This document shows, piece after piece, positions 27,405 through 36,007 of a stretch of DNA of 56,263 nucleotides (the first letter of the stretch is position 1; every line of letters starts with the position of its first letter). A program made the position numbers and the translations under genes. The stretch is from Helicobacteraceae bacterium. Lineage in GTDB: Bacteria > Campylobacterota > Campylobacteria > Campylobacterales > Helicobacteraceae. The stretch is taken from assembly GCA_017508245.1 (NCBI GenBank), contig JAFVZI010000008.1:1-56263 (forward strand), given 5' to 3'. The notes beneath the pieces are model-generated. The model worked only from the letters and a program-made list of their open reading frames with translations. It ran no database searches and was not told the DNA's origin.

Positions 27405-29581
27405 CGTTTTAAGTTTATTGCTTCTTTTATCAAATCATCGCCAGTTGTAAAAGCCTTTGCATTCATTGCATATCCACGTTGGAATATTATTAAATTCGTC
27501 ATAGCATCGACTGGATTTACATTGCTACTCTCAAGATATTTATGCAATATTTGTCCAAATCGTAGATTCCCCGCTTCGTCCCAGCCAAGTATAGGATTAC
27601 CACTTGCGGGAATACTTTCTTCTCCATCTCTACTTACCAAATTCATTTCAAATAGATTTCCACCTGTTTTTTGCAAACCTTGGTCATTTACAAATGCAAT
27701 AACACCTATTCTACCCATAACCTCTGTAATGCCATTTGAAAATGTAAGATTAATAAGACCATTGTTATCAACAGAAATCTCACTTAATTCGCCTTTTTGC
27801 ACTCCATCTTTTGTCTCTTCTAAAATAGATGAATCCACATAAGCAAAACTTGTGCTTCTTCTATCTTCATTTCCATTTAAGCTATATGTGATACTTCTAT
27901 CATTTACCTTTAATTCTATATCATCACTTTGAATTACATTGCCATCTTTATCAAATGTAATCTTACTAAATACTTCATCACTAATAATATTTTTTCCATC
28001 TTTGTCATACAAAGCAGTTTTGACACTCCAAACTTTTGTATCATTTGATTTATCTTGCAAGATAAATTTCGAAATTATTAATTGCTTTTCCCCATTTTCG
28101 TCAAATATTTCTGTAATAGTTTTATAGTTTGCAACCCCTATCTTATTGCTTAAAAACTTTTCATTATCCAATAATCGCCAATTTATCTTATCATTTTGTG
28201 GATTACCATCGCTAGAATCTCCAGTTTTTATATACACCGAATCATTAAAATAAACTAAAGAGTTTCTTGCATACTCGGTGTTTTCATCATATTGTGTAAT
28301 TGTGATTTGCTTTACATCACCAAGCTCCCTCCAACTTGTAACATCATCCAAAGATGAGGCAACTTCGCTTATCTTTTGATATATCTTGCCATCATTTTTT
28401 ACTAGCGAATTCATATCGTAGCTAGATTCTGCGTTATAAGTGCTTACTCCGATAGAATCTACTAGAATCCAAGATTGACTATCTTCTAGTGGATTAGAGC
28501 TACCATCAGTCTCTATTCTTTGAAATATAGCACCATCAATTTTTGTATAATCACCAACCAAATAATTTTTTGTAATATCAAAATCTTTTATTTTTAAACC
28601 ATCTAATACTTTTGAGCCCTTTAGCCCCAATCTATCAAATAATTTTCCACCTAATTCAACATTCATACTCGCAAGTGAATCATTTTTTAACTCTAAGGTG
28701 ATGTTACTAGTATCTTGATTAAGTCCAAAATCTAATCCCGTCTGCTCTTTTATTTTATTTATTAGCTCAACTAATGTTTTAAAGCCATTCTCTCCATCGC
28801 CATTATATTGAAAGATATATTCTTTGCTTTCATCATTTTTTGTGATTTTTATACTTACATCACTAAATGCTTCCGCATTTACTTGCTCCCCATCAACCAA
28901 TAATGAATTAACATCTTGATTTAATATAGCCTCATTATCAATCTCTCCATTGCTATCTAAAAATACTTCATAAGCTGGCAATGTGCTTTGACTTGGATTT
29001 AGATTGATAGCAATATCTATTTTTGTAGTTTGTGTTGGTCCATAATGTAAATTCTGCGGAATCCTAAGTGGTTTTAAATCCTCGCTAGACAACAATTGAG
29101 AATCTATTTCTTTATTGCTAACGAACACTCCATTTTGTATTTTCCCTAAATCAACACCCATCATATAATTACCAGATGTATTTACAATATACCCTTCTCC
29201 ATCTCTTAGAAATGAGCCATCTCTAGTAAAAAAAGTGTTTGGATTTGGCTCTTCTACACTAAAAGTATTATTTTCATTATTGCCAACCACAAACCAACCT
29301 TTTCCAAGATATGCTACATTTAATTCTCCATCACTCTCATTATAGTTACCACTTATATTTGATATTGCATTTGAAGCGGCACTAGAGCCATAATTTATAT
29401 CACTAGATACAGATGAGTTTGGATTTGTCGAGGTTAATGCACTAGAAAATAAGCTTTTAAATTCTGGGTTATTTGCTCTATAGCCTGTTGTATTAATATT
29501 TGCAATATTGTTTGATATAGAATCTATTCCAAATTGATGTGTTTTAATGCCACTATATCCATTTAATAAAGTAGAATTCAT
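27401..29581 (-). CDS. flgE: flagellar hook protein, FlgE family
   Basis: 726 residues. The N-terminal rod/hook motif is STLLNGYSGIKTHQFGID followed by SNNIANINTTGYR (residues 24-36), and the C-terminal coiled segment is VNPVDAMTNLIIFQRGYAMNA, both diagnostic. Forms the polymer joining the basal body to the filament. The middle of the protein carries three copies of a module of about 45 residues at 333-473, described separately. Gene order fliK-flgD-flgE equals H. pylori HP0906-0908, where the third gene is annotated as a second hook gene; in C. jejuni the same order ends in flgE itself. Which paralogue this is cannot be settled from the window. Confidence 0.93.
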   Translation of the reverse strand: MNSTLLNGYSGIKTHQFGIDSISNNIANINTTGYRANNPEFKSLFSSALTSTNPNSSVSSDINYGSSAASNAISNISGNYNESDGELNVAYLGKGWFVVGNNENNTFSVEEPNPNTFFTRDGSFLRDGEGYIVNTSGNYMMGVDLGKIQNGVFVSNKEIDSQLLSSEDLKPLRIPQNLHYGPTQTTKIDIAINLNPSQSTLPAYEVFLDSNGEIDNEAILNQDVNSLLVDGEQVNAEAFSDVSIKITKNDESKEYIFQYNGDGENGFKTLVELINKIKEQTGLDFGLNQDTSNITLELKNDSLASMNVELGGKLFDRLGLKGSKVLDGLKIKDFDITKNYLVGDYTKIDGAIFQRIETDGSSNPLEDSQSWILVDSIGVSTYNAESSYDMNSLVKNDGKIYQKISEVASSLDDVTSWRELGDVKQITITQYDENTEYARNSLVYFNDSVYIKTGDSSDGNPQNDKINWRLLDNEKFLSNKIGVANYKTITEIFDENGEKQLIISKFILQDKSNDTKVWSVKTALYDKDGKNIISDEVFSKITFDKDGNVIQSDDIELKVNDRSITYSLNGNEDRRSTSFAYVDSSILEETKDGVQKGELSEISVDNNGLINLTFSNGITEVMGRIGVIAFVNDQGLQKTGGNLFEMNLVSRDGEESIPASGNPILGWDEAGNLRFGQILHKYLESSNVNPVDAMTNLIIFQRGYAMNAKAFTTGDDLIKEAINLKR
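28163..28585 (-). repeat. three tandem protein modules inside the hook protein
   Basis: Residues 333-376, 377-422 and 424-473 align to a common pattern: Tyr at the start, then Y/D-x-x-x-(S)LV/GD-x-x-x-N/D-x-x-(I/V)YxK, an acidic/serine loop, and a final W-x-L-(V/G/L)-D. Examples are NSLVKNDGKIYQKI and NSLVYFNDSVYIKT, each followed by a closing SWREL or NWRLL. The pattern resembles carbohydrate-binding modules of family 5/12. The similarity is my reading of conserved aromatic and glycine/aspartate positions. Confidence 0.6.
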
Positions 29582-29596
29582 CTTAAATCTCCTTGC

Positions 29597-30433
29597 TTAT
29601 TTCTTTGCGTAAAATTCCAGTGCTTCTTCAAGTGGCACGATTAAATCACCCATTCTTAAATGCGGTTTGCCATCATCAAAGATTATACTTTGCACTTCGC
29701 CTCTACCAAGTCTAGCGATATTTGAGCTACCATCTAGATTCTGATTATAATTTGCTATCACGCTATAAGCACCGCTTGGAAGAATATCTCCTAAATTATC
29801 TCTAGAATCCCAAGTAAAACTCAAATATCCACCTTTTCCATTATACGAGCTAATATCAAACTCCCGCACTAATTCATTATTGTCATTAAAAATCATTATT
29901 TTTGGAATACCTCTATTTGCATCGATATTTTCATCAAAATAAAGCTCAAAATCGATATTTTTGCCTTCCTCAATATTTAATCCATTAATCTTTGTTTCTG
30001 CGATTTTACCTATAATATTAATGCTGTTATACGGCGATGAAATATATGTATTAGAAACATTATCAACACTAGATTCTGCATTTTTATTTATGCTTGCAAG
30101 CAAGGCTTCAAGCGTAGTTTTCATATCATTTTGAAAGTTTTTCAACTCTTCGTTTGTAGCTTGCGTACTTTTCATAGCATTTGCAACTTCAATCATCGTT
30201 TGTTTCGTTTGCTCTTGCATTTCAACTTGTGTTAATTGTGCTGTTTGAGTAATGATTTTGTCAGTCTCCATTGGTGAAGTTGGGTCTTGATTTTTTAACT
30301 GCTCTAAAAACAATTTCATAAAAGCGTCATTATCAAGTTCATTTGTATTTTTCTTTGGTTTTGCTTCTTGTGCTTTGTTGTATCCACTGATTTCATTTAA
30401 GTTTATTGGTTCTCTTATGCTATTTGCTGCCAT
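29597..30433 (-). CDS. flgD: flagellar hook-capping/scaffold protein
   Basis: 278 residues. FlgD caps the growing hook and adds FlgE subunits. The conserved N-terminal block is DAFMKLFLEQLKNQDPTSPM, followed by ETDKIITQTAQLTQVEM. The C-terminal Ig-like part contains YNGKGGYLSFTWDSRDNLGD and PSGAYSVIANY, as in FlgD. Two ATGs in a row exist (30436 and 30433); the second has better spacing to AAAGGA. Lies between fliK and flgE. Confidence 0.95.
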   Translation of the reverse strand: MAANSIREPINLNEISGYNKAQEAKPKKNTNELDNDAFMKLFLEQLKNQDPTSPMETDKIITQTAQLTQVEMQEQTKQTMIEVANAMKSTQATNEELKNFQNDMKTTLEALLASINKNAESSVDNVSNTYISSPYNSINIIGKIAETKINGLNIEEGKNIDFELYFDENIDANRGIPKIMIFNDNNELVREFDISSYNGKGGYLSFTWDSRDNLGDILPSGAYSVIANYNQNLDGSSNIARLGRGEVQSIIFDDGKPHLRMGDLIVPLEEALEFYAKK

Positions 30434-30442
30434 CATAATCCT

Positions 30443-32200
30443 TTATGCATAGTTATTTACAAGTGTGATTTCTAGATTTGCCATTTCATTATCTATATCA
30501 TCATCAACAGGATCTATTGATTTGTCTATGTGTTTAAAACTCCACTCTCCTCTACCATCACTAAATCCCATTTGCGAGCCATTTGAAAAACTCATTGTTA
30601 TATTTTCATATCCTATCTGGCTTAGTGCTGTGCGTAAATCACTTTGATTTTGGATGAATAAATTCATAGTGTTTTGATTGCCATTTAACTGAAGTTGGAT
30701 ATTTTTACCTTGATGAGTAATGCTTACTTCAATACTCCCTAAATTTGAAGGATTTAACTCTATTGTTACCTTTGAGATAGGCGGTTTATAATTTACTATC
30801 TCTTGTTTTAATGCCCTCGTAAAACCATTGAAAGTTTCTTTTACATCTATATTTTTTTGAGTTTGGTTATTTTTCACATTGTCCAAATTAGGAGAATCTG
30901 TATTTTTATCATTACTTATTTGTTTAGCTTCATTCTCAAGCTTTGACTCTTTTTTATTATTTAATTTTAAACTTACTGGTTTTAGTTCTTCATTTTTCAT
31001 CAAATTAGAATCTTGCTGTGCCATATCTTTTGTATTTAATTCATTTTTTGCTTGTATTGGCTTAGAATCTATATTTTGAACATTAGCATCTTTGGTATTT
31101 TGCTCTTTTATATTTTGTGTGATTTCTGTTTTATTAGGACTTTTTAAGTCATCTTTTGAAGTTTCGATTTTTGATTTTAAATCATTATTTTTAAAATCAA
31201 GTGGAATCTTAGCACCAACTTCACTTGGCTTTACAATCTCTTTTTTATGCTGTATTTTTGTGAGGTTTAGTGCCAATTCATCAGCTTTTTTTATCAAATC
31301 GCTTAGTTTTTTGCCATCGCTTGGTTTGAGCAAAGACAATGCATCAAAAGCCTTAAAAGCTCCATATTTAAGCGTATCTTTAAGTGGCAATTTTATTTTA
31401 TCATCACTTAAAGTGGAAAATCTTGGTGCTTCATCTTTGAGAAGATTGTTTATTAAAGTCTTGTTATTTTCTTCTTTTGTATTTTCATTTTTTGCTGTAT
31501 TTAGCGGTATTTCTTTTTGCAAATTAGATATTTTGGCCTCTTCTTTTGTATTTTCTATATTAGAATCTTTTAAATTATCTTTTACTTCGCTACTTGCTTT
31601 TGGTCTAATGATATCTTTATCCAAATTTTCTATTTTTGGTTCTTTATACTCAGATTTGACTACCAGATTCTCTAAATCTATATCTTTTGATTCATTGTTA
31701 TCTATTTTTTTTGTTGGTCTAATAATGTCATCTTTTGATTCATTTGGATTCTTTAAATCTTTTGTATTTTGCGTATTATTAGTAGCAAATAAACTATCAT
31801 TTTGTGGTTTATTTTGTAAAATTTTTTTAAATAACTCATCTTTTGATTTTGGACTTGCAATCTCTTTTTTATCATCAATAATAGTTTTATTTTGAATTGG
31901 GGTAGTATTTTCTACTTCTATATTCCCACTGGTAGAATCTAGAGCAGTTTTTTGGATTAAACTATTTTGCAATAGCGGTTTTACTTGCTGTGTAGTTTTA
32001 GAATCTAATGTTTTATGATGATTTTGTGGAATCTTATGCCGACTTATTGACTTAGATTCTACTTCTTTAGTAGGTTTGTCTGTCTTCCCAAGATTGTGTA
32101 AAAATTTAGCAAAATCCACTCCATTTCTTTTTGAAGATTTTTTTGTTGCGTTTTTTGCTATACTCGGTGCGACAGCTTCATTAGCACTATCTATAATCAT
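30443..32200 (-). CDS. fliK: flagellar hook-length control protein
   Basis: 585 residues. The long N-terminal part (to about 470) is low-complexity, rich in Lys, Asn, Asp, Glu and Ser, as in FliK, the molecular ruler. The C-terminal domain (VTIELNPSNLGSIEVSITH, then NQSDLRTALSQIGYENI) is the export-switch domain that talks to FlhB. First gene of the leftward flagellar block. Long open frames on the opposite strand here are by-products of the biased composition. Confidence 0.93.
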   Translation of the reverse strand: MIIDSANEAVAPSIAKNATKKSSKRNGVDFAKFLHNLGKTDKPTKEVESKSISRHKIPQNHHKTLDSKTTQQVKPLLQNSLIQKTALDSTSGNIEVENTTPIQNKTIIDDKKEIASPKSKDELFKKILQNKPQNDSLFATNNTQNTKDLKNPNESKDDIIRPTKKIDNNESKDIDLENLVVKSEYKEPKIENLDKDIIRPKASSEVKDNLKDSNIENTKEEAKISNLQKEIPLNTAKNENTKEENNKTLINNLLKDEAPRFSTLSDDKIKLPLKDTLKYGAFKAFDALSLLKPSDGKKLSDLIKKADELALNLTKIQHKKEIVKPSEVGAKIPLDFKNNDLKSKIETSKDDLKSPNKTEITQNIKEQNTKDANVQNIDSKPIQAKNELNTKDMAQQDSNLMKNEELKPVSLKLNNKKESKLENEAKQISNDKNTDSPNLDNVKNNQTQKNIDVKETFNGFTRALKQEIVNYKPPISKVTIELNPSNLGSIEVSITHQGKNIQLQLNGNQNTMNLFIQNQSDLRTALSQIGYENITMSFSNGSQMGFSDGRGEWSFKHIDKSIDPVDDDIDNEMANLEITLVNNYA

Positions 32201-32237
32201 AAAATCCCTAATTTCTAAAAATAAATTCTAAATATCC

Positions 32238-32254
32238 AAGCAATTACTATTCCT
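32238..32254 (-). promoter_or_regulatory. candidate sigma-54 promoter of the fliK-flgD-flgE block
   Basis: Read leftwards the site is AGGAATAGTAATTGCTT. The invariant GG and GC are exactly 12 bases apart as in the -24/-12 consensus, and TTGCTT matches the -12 box well; the -24 box keeps only GG and the A. It is about 40 nt upstream of the fliK ATG. Hook genes are RpoN-controlled in Helicobacter and Campylobacter, which supports the reading. Confidence 0.4.
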
Positions 32255-32355
32255 AAAAATAAATACGAATATCAAGTAAGACCAATAAATATTTTTTAAA
32301 GCTAAAAATTTATAGAATCAAAAATTTTTAATTTCAAATTCAAAATAGAGATAAT

Positions 32356-34152
32356 ATGCAAAATATAAGAAATATCGCAGTAATAGCACACGTAGATCAC
32401 GGAAAAACAACATTAGTAGATGGGCTACTTACACAGTCAGGAACATTTACTCAAAGGGAACAAATTGATGAAAGAGTGATGGATAGCAATGATTTAGAGA
32501 GAGAAAGAGGTATAACCATACTTTCAAAAAATACCGCTATAAACTACAAAGGCACAAAAATAAACATCATTGACACCCCTGGACACGCAGATTTTGGTGG
32601 AGAAGTAGAAAGGGTGCTAAAAATGGTAGATGGCGTTTTGCTTCTTGTTGATGCACAAGAAGGAGTTATGCCACAAACAAAATTTGTTGTAAAAAAAGCT
32701 CTCAATCTTGGAATCCGCCCTATTGTGATAGTAAATAAAATAGATAAACCCGCAGCAGAACCAGATAGAGTGGTAGATGAAGTGTTTGATTTATTTGTAG
32801 CAATGGGTGCAAATGAAGAGCAATTGGACTTTCCAATAATCTATGCTGCGGCTAGAGATGGATATGCCATAAAAAATTTAAATGATGAAAAAAAGAATCT
32901 TGAGCCATTATTTGAAGCGATACTTGAATATGTCCCTGCACCTAGTGGCAATAGCGAAAACCCGCTTCAAATGCAAATTTTTACTCTTGATTATGATAAT
33001 TATGTGGGGAAAATTGGTATTGCTCGTGTGTTTAATGGATGCGTTAAAAAGAATGAAATTGTTATGCTTGCAAAAAGTGATGGTGAAAAAGAAAAAGGAA
33101 GAATTACAAAGCTTATAGGTTTTTTAGGACTTGCAAGGACAGAGATTGAAAAAGCACAAGCTGGGGATATTGTAGCCATAGCTGGATTTAACGCCATTGA
33201 TGTAGGAGATTCTATTGTTGATATAAACAATCCTATTCCACTTGACCCTATGCATTTAGAAGAACCTACAATGAGTGTGTATTTTGCAGTAAATGACAGT
33301 CCTTTAGCTGGAATGGATGGCAAACACGTAACAGCAAATAAATTAAAAGACAGACTTTTAAAAGAAATGCAGACAAATATTGCGATGAAATGCGAAGAAA
33401 TGGGTGAGGGAAAATTTAGAGTAAGTGGAAGAGGTGAGCTTCAGATCACAATTTTGGCTGAAAATCTAAGAAGAGAAGGATTTGAGTTTAGCATTTCTCG
33501 CCCAGAAGTAATAATAAAAGAAGAAAATGGAGTGAAAACCGAACCATTTGAACACTTGGTGATTGATACACCACAAGATTTTAGTGGAACAATTATTGAG
33601 CGATTAGGCAAAAGAAAAGCTGAGATGAAAGCGATGAATCCAATGGGTGAGGGATATACAAGATTAGAATTTGAGATTCCGGCACGCGGACTTATAGGAT
33701 ATAGAAGTGAATTTTTGACTGACACAAAAGGCGAAGGCGTGATGAATCATAGTTTTTTAGAGTTTCGTCCATTTAGCGGCAATGTAGAATCTAGAAAAAA
33801 TGGTGCATTGATATCTATGGAAAATGGTGAAGCTACTGGATTTTCACTTTTTAATATTCAAGAGCGAGGCGTACTTTTTATCGCACCACAAACAAAAGTA
33901 TATGTAGGAATGGTCATAGGCGAACATAGCCGCGATAATGACCTTGATGTCAATCCTATCAAATCAAAGCATTTAACAAATATGCGTGCAAGTGGAAGCG
34001 ATGATGCAATAAAGCTTGTCCCGCCAAGAGACCTTACACTAGAACGTGCATTAGAATGGATAGAAGACGATGAGATTTTGGAGGTAACTCCGCAAAATAT
34101 CAGAATTCGCAAAAAATTCCTAGACCCAAATCAGAGAAAAAGAAAAAAATAA
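32356..34152 (+). CDS. typA: ribosome-associated GTPase TypA/BipA
   Basis: 598 residues. Translation-factor GTPase: G1 AHVDHGKTT at 11-19, DTPGHAD as G3, NKID as G4. Domains II, III and V follow and the C-terminal specific domain carries [12 protein letters not shown]. BipA acts in 50S assembly and stress and cold growth. The last codon overlaps a hairpin that probably ends the convergent fkbM transcript. Confidence 0.97.
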   Translation: MQNIRNIAVIAHVDHGKTTLVDGLLTQSGTFTQREQIDERVMDSNDLERERGITILSKNTAINYKGTKINIIDTPGHADFGGEVERVLKMVDGVLLLVDAQEGVMPQTKFVVKKALNLGIRPIVIVNKIDKPAAEPDRVVDEVFDLFVAMGANEEQLDFPIIYAAARDGYAIKNLNDEKKNLEPLFEAILEYVPAPSGNSENPLQMQIFTLDYDNYVGKIGIARVFNGCVKKNEIVMLAKSDGEKEKGRITKLIGFLGLARTEIEKAQAGDIVAIAGFNAIDVGDSIVDINNPIPLDPMHLEEPTMSVYFAVNDSPLAGMDGKHVTANKLKDRLLKEMQTNIAMKCEEMGEGKFRVSGRGELQITILAENLRREGFEFSISRPEVIIKEENGVKTEPFEHLVIDTPQDFSGTIIERLGKRKAEMKAMNPMGEGYTRLEFEIPARGLIGYRSEFLTDTKGEGVMNHSFLEFRPFSGNVESRKNGALISMENGEATGFSLFNIQERGVLFIAPQTKVYVGMVIGEHSRDNDLDVNPIKSKHLTNMRASGSDDAIKLVPPRDLTLERALEWIEDDEILEVTPQNIRIRKKFLDPNQRKRKK

Positions 34153-34176
34153 GATTCTCCATTGGTAGAGAATCTT
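34151..34176 (-). terminator. hairpin terminator for the leftward fkbM transcript
   Basis: AAGATTCTC (34151-34159) and GAGAATCTT (34168-34176) pair perfectly. In the leftward direction the stem is followed by a T-rich run at 34137-34150, giving a good Rho-independent terminator. In the rightward direction no T-run follows. The stem includes an AGATTCT/AGAATCT inverted pair. Confidence 0.65.
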
Positions 34177-34183
34177 AAAAATT

Positions 34184-35270
34184 CTATTGCAGGCAATAAA
34201 GAATAGTGTCTTCGCCTACACCTTGTCGATTTCTTAAATATAATTTGTAATTTTTATTGAGTGAAAGAATATATTGCGGAATTGTTATTAAATCTTCAAA
34301 TTTATGATAGATGCATATTGTAAGTTTTGGATTATACTTTTTTATAGTTTCTCTTGCACCGCTTAAAGCTTCTAGTTCTGCACCTTCTATATCCATCTTG
34401 ATAAATGTTGCACCCCCCCCCATCTACAATACTATCTATCATACACACTGGAATCTCTATTTGCCCATCTATGCTAAAATGCCCACCTCCATTATCACCT
34501 GATTCGTTAAATCTCAATATATCATCTCTACTATAAACACCTTTATTTATGCAGCAAACATTGTGTTTTGATACATTATGTTGTAGTTTCTTAAAATTGT
34601 CATTATCTGGTTCAAAAGCATAAACTTTAGAATAATTTGGACAATGTCTAATAAATTCCAATACACTATCTCCATCGTAAGCACCACAATCAATCATAAT
34701 TTCCCCATCCTCAAATTTAATCAAATCATTGAAATAGCCTCTTTTGTCTTGCGTTGTAACCAAGGAACTATAATTATTATAAACCCTATCTTTTAAATAT
34801 CCAAGCATTACCTTTCTTGATAAATTATCAGCTAGTAGATTATAGGTTTCATCAAATTTTTCTTCATTGGCTAAAAAATAAGATTTAAATTTTCTAAATC
34901 CAAGCATTTCTCTAAAAATATTAAAAAAATATAAATTGTGATATCCATAAGATTTTAATTCATTTGACTTTTCTTTTACTCCAACCATACCAATGACAAT
35001 TGCAATATCTTTTGCTAGATTGGAATCTTCTAGGCTATATATTGGTTTGCCAAGATAAAAACTTGTTTTTATAAATGATTTATTTGCTATATACCCTTTT
35101 ATCTCTATTCCATTTTTATCTAAAAATCTCCTCACTTCAGCACCAAGCGACATTCAGCCTAAGATTCCACCAAAAATATAAATATCTTTCTTACACTCTT
35201 TTAGTCTTGCCAACTCATATTCTAAAATTTGTGGATATGCTTTTGTATCTTTTAATAATTCTTGTAACAT
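34184..35270 (-). pseudogene. FkbM-family methyltransferase, disrupted (in-frame TGA and poly-G shift)
   Basis: From the ATG at 35270, with AGGGG in front, a frame of 38 codons ends in TGA at 35154-35156 and the same frame continues from the next ATG at 35153. The joined product would hold KKDIYIFGG-stop-MSLGAEVRRFL, which reads like one Rossmann-type N-terminal region with a nonsense codon. Further on, the SAM-binding part (EIMIDCGAYDGDSVLEF, VYAFEPDNDN) runs into nine C on the plus strand at 34413-34421. After it the frame ends in 26 odd residues, while the true C-terminus (ATFIKMDIEGAELEALSGA) lies in another frame. Eight or eleven G would join them. FkbM enzymes O-methylate sugars. The gene is therefore off twice, unless the TGA marks a real gene boundary or is an error. 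Confidence 0.75.
34413..34421 (-). repeat. poly-G tract (9 G on the minus strand) in fkbM
   Basis: Nine C on the plus strand. The frame with nine gives GGGCNIYQ and an early end; 8 or 11 would give GGATFIKMDIEG, the conserved FkbM continuation. Confidence 0.95.
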
Positions 35271-35354
35271 ATCACCCCTAAAAAAACAATCATTTACCAC
35301 TAAAATAGTGATAAATAATATAATATCAACATATAAATACATAAAGGAGGGTAT

Positions 35355-35978
35355 ATGGACAAGTTTCTAAAAGCTATGCATTTTAGGCATGCCTGTAAGA
35401 TATTTGATGAAAATAAAGAGATAAAAGAAGAAGATTTTTTAAATATTTTAGAAGTAGGGAGATTGTCTCCAAGCTCAATGGGAATGGAACCAACTAGGTT
35501 TGTAGTGATAAATGATAAAAAATTAAAAGAGGAATTAAGAGCTATTTGTTGGGACCAAGTTCAACTCACGAGTGCTTCAAAAGTAGTGGTATTAAAAACT
35601 CTTATTTCTCCGCTTTTGCCGCCATCAAACTATATAGATTCTATGTCTATAAGAAGAGGTAACACAAAAGAAAAAAGGGAGGCTTGGAGCAAAGTATATG
35701 CAAACTTTCTAGAATCTATGCAAAACAAAGGTATAAGCCTGAAAGCTTGGACTCAAAAACAAGCATATATTGCGGCGAGTTCGATGATGAATTATGCTGC
35801 ATACATAGGGATAGATTCTTGCCCGATTGAAGGGTTTGATATTGATGGTGTAAATAAATGCTTAGGACTTGATACATTTAAAGAAAGTGTGGCAATCATA
35901 CTTACATTTGGATATAGAATAAAAGAACAACAAAAACGATACAGGCTTGGATTAGATGAGTTGGTAGAATATAGATAG
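35355..35978 (+). CDS. RdxA-like NAD(P)H nitroreductase family protein
   Basis: 207 residues, FMN-binding nitroreductase fold. Starts FRHACKIFDENKEI, and RLSPSSMGMEPTRFVVI matches the family's FMN loop; IGIDSCPIEGFD and CLGLDTFKES near the end also match RdxA-type enzymes of H. pylori. Such enzymes reduce quinones and nitro compounds, and RdxA activates metronidazole. Whether this is the RdxA orthologue or a paralogue cannot be decided without a tree. Strong ribosome-binding site (AAAGGAGGG). Confidence 0.85.
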   Translation: MDKFLKAMHFRHACKIFDENKEIKEEDFLNILEVGRLSPSSMGMEPTRFVVINDKKLKEELRAICWDQVQLTSASKVVVLKTLISPLLPPSNYIDSMSIRRGNTKEKREAWSKVYANFLESMQNKGISLKAWTQKQAYIAASSMMNYAAYIGIDSCPIEGFDIDGVNKCLGLDTFKESVAIILTFGYRIKEQQKRYRLGLDELVEYR

Positions 35979-36007
35979 AATCTTGTAGAGAATTCTACAA
36001 GATTCTA
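35976..36007. terminator. shared convergent hairpin between two stop codons
   Basis: TAGAATCTTGTAGA (35976-35989) and TCTACAAGATTCTA (35994-36007) are exact 14-bp inverted arms with loop GAAT. The stem begins with the TAG stop of the nitroreductase and ends one base before the stop of the leftward gene. No long T-run on either side. The arms start and finish with the octamer TAGAATCT in inverted pair. Confidence 0.6.

Noticed and set aside
31092-31895. 267-residue open frame on the plus strand opposite fliK
   Set aside because: It mirrors the lysine/asparagine-rich low-complexity part of fliK, giving Phe/Ser/Leu-rich nonsense, and has no ribosome-binding site.
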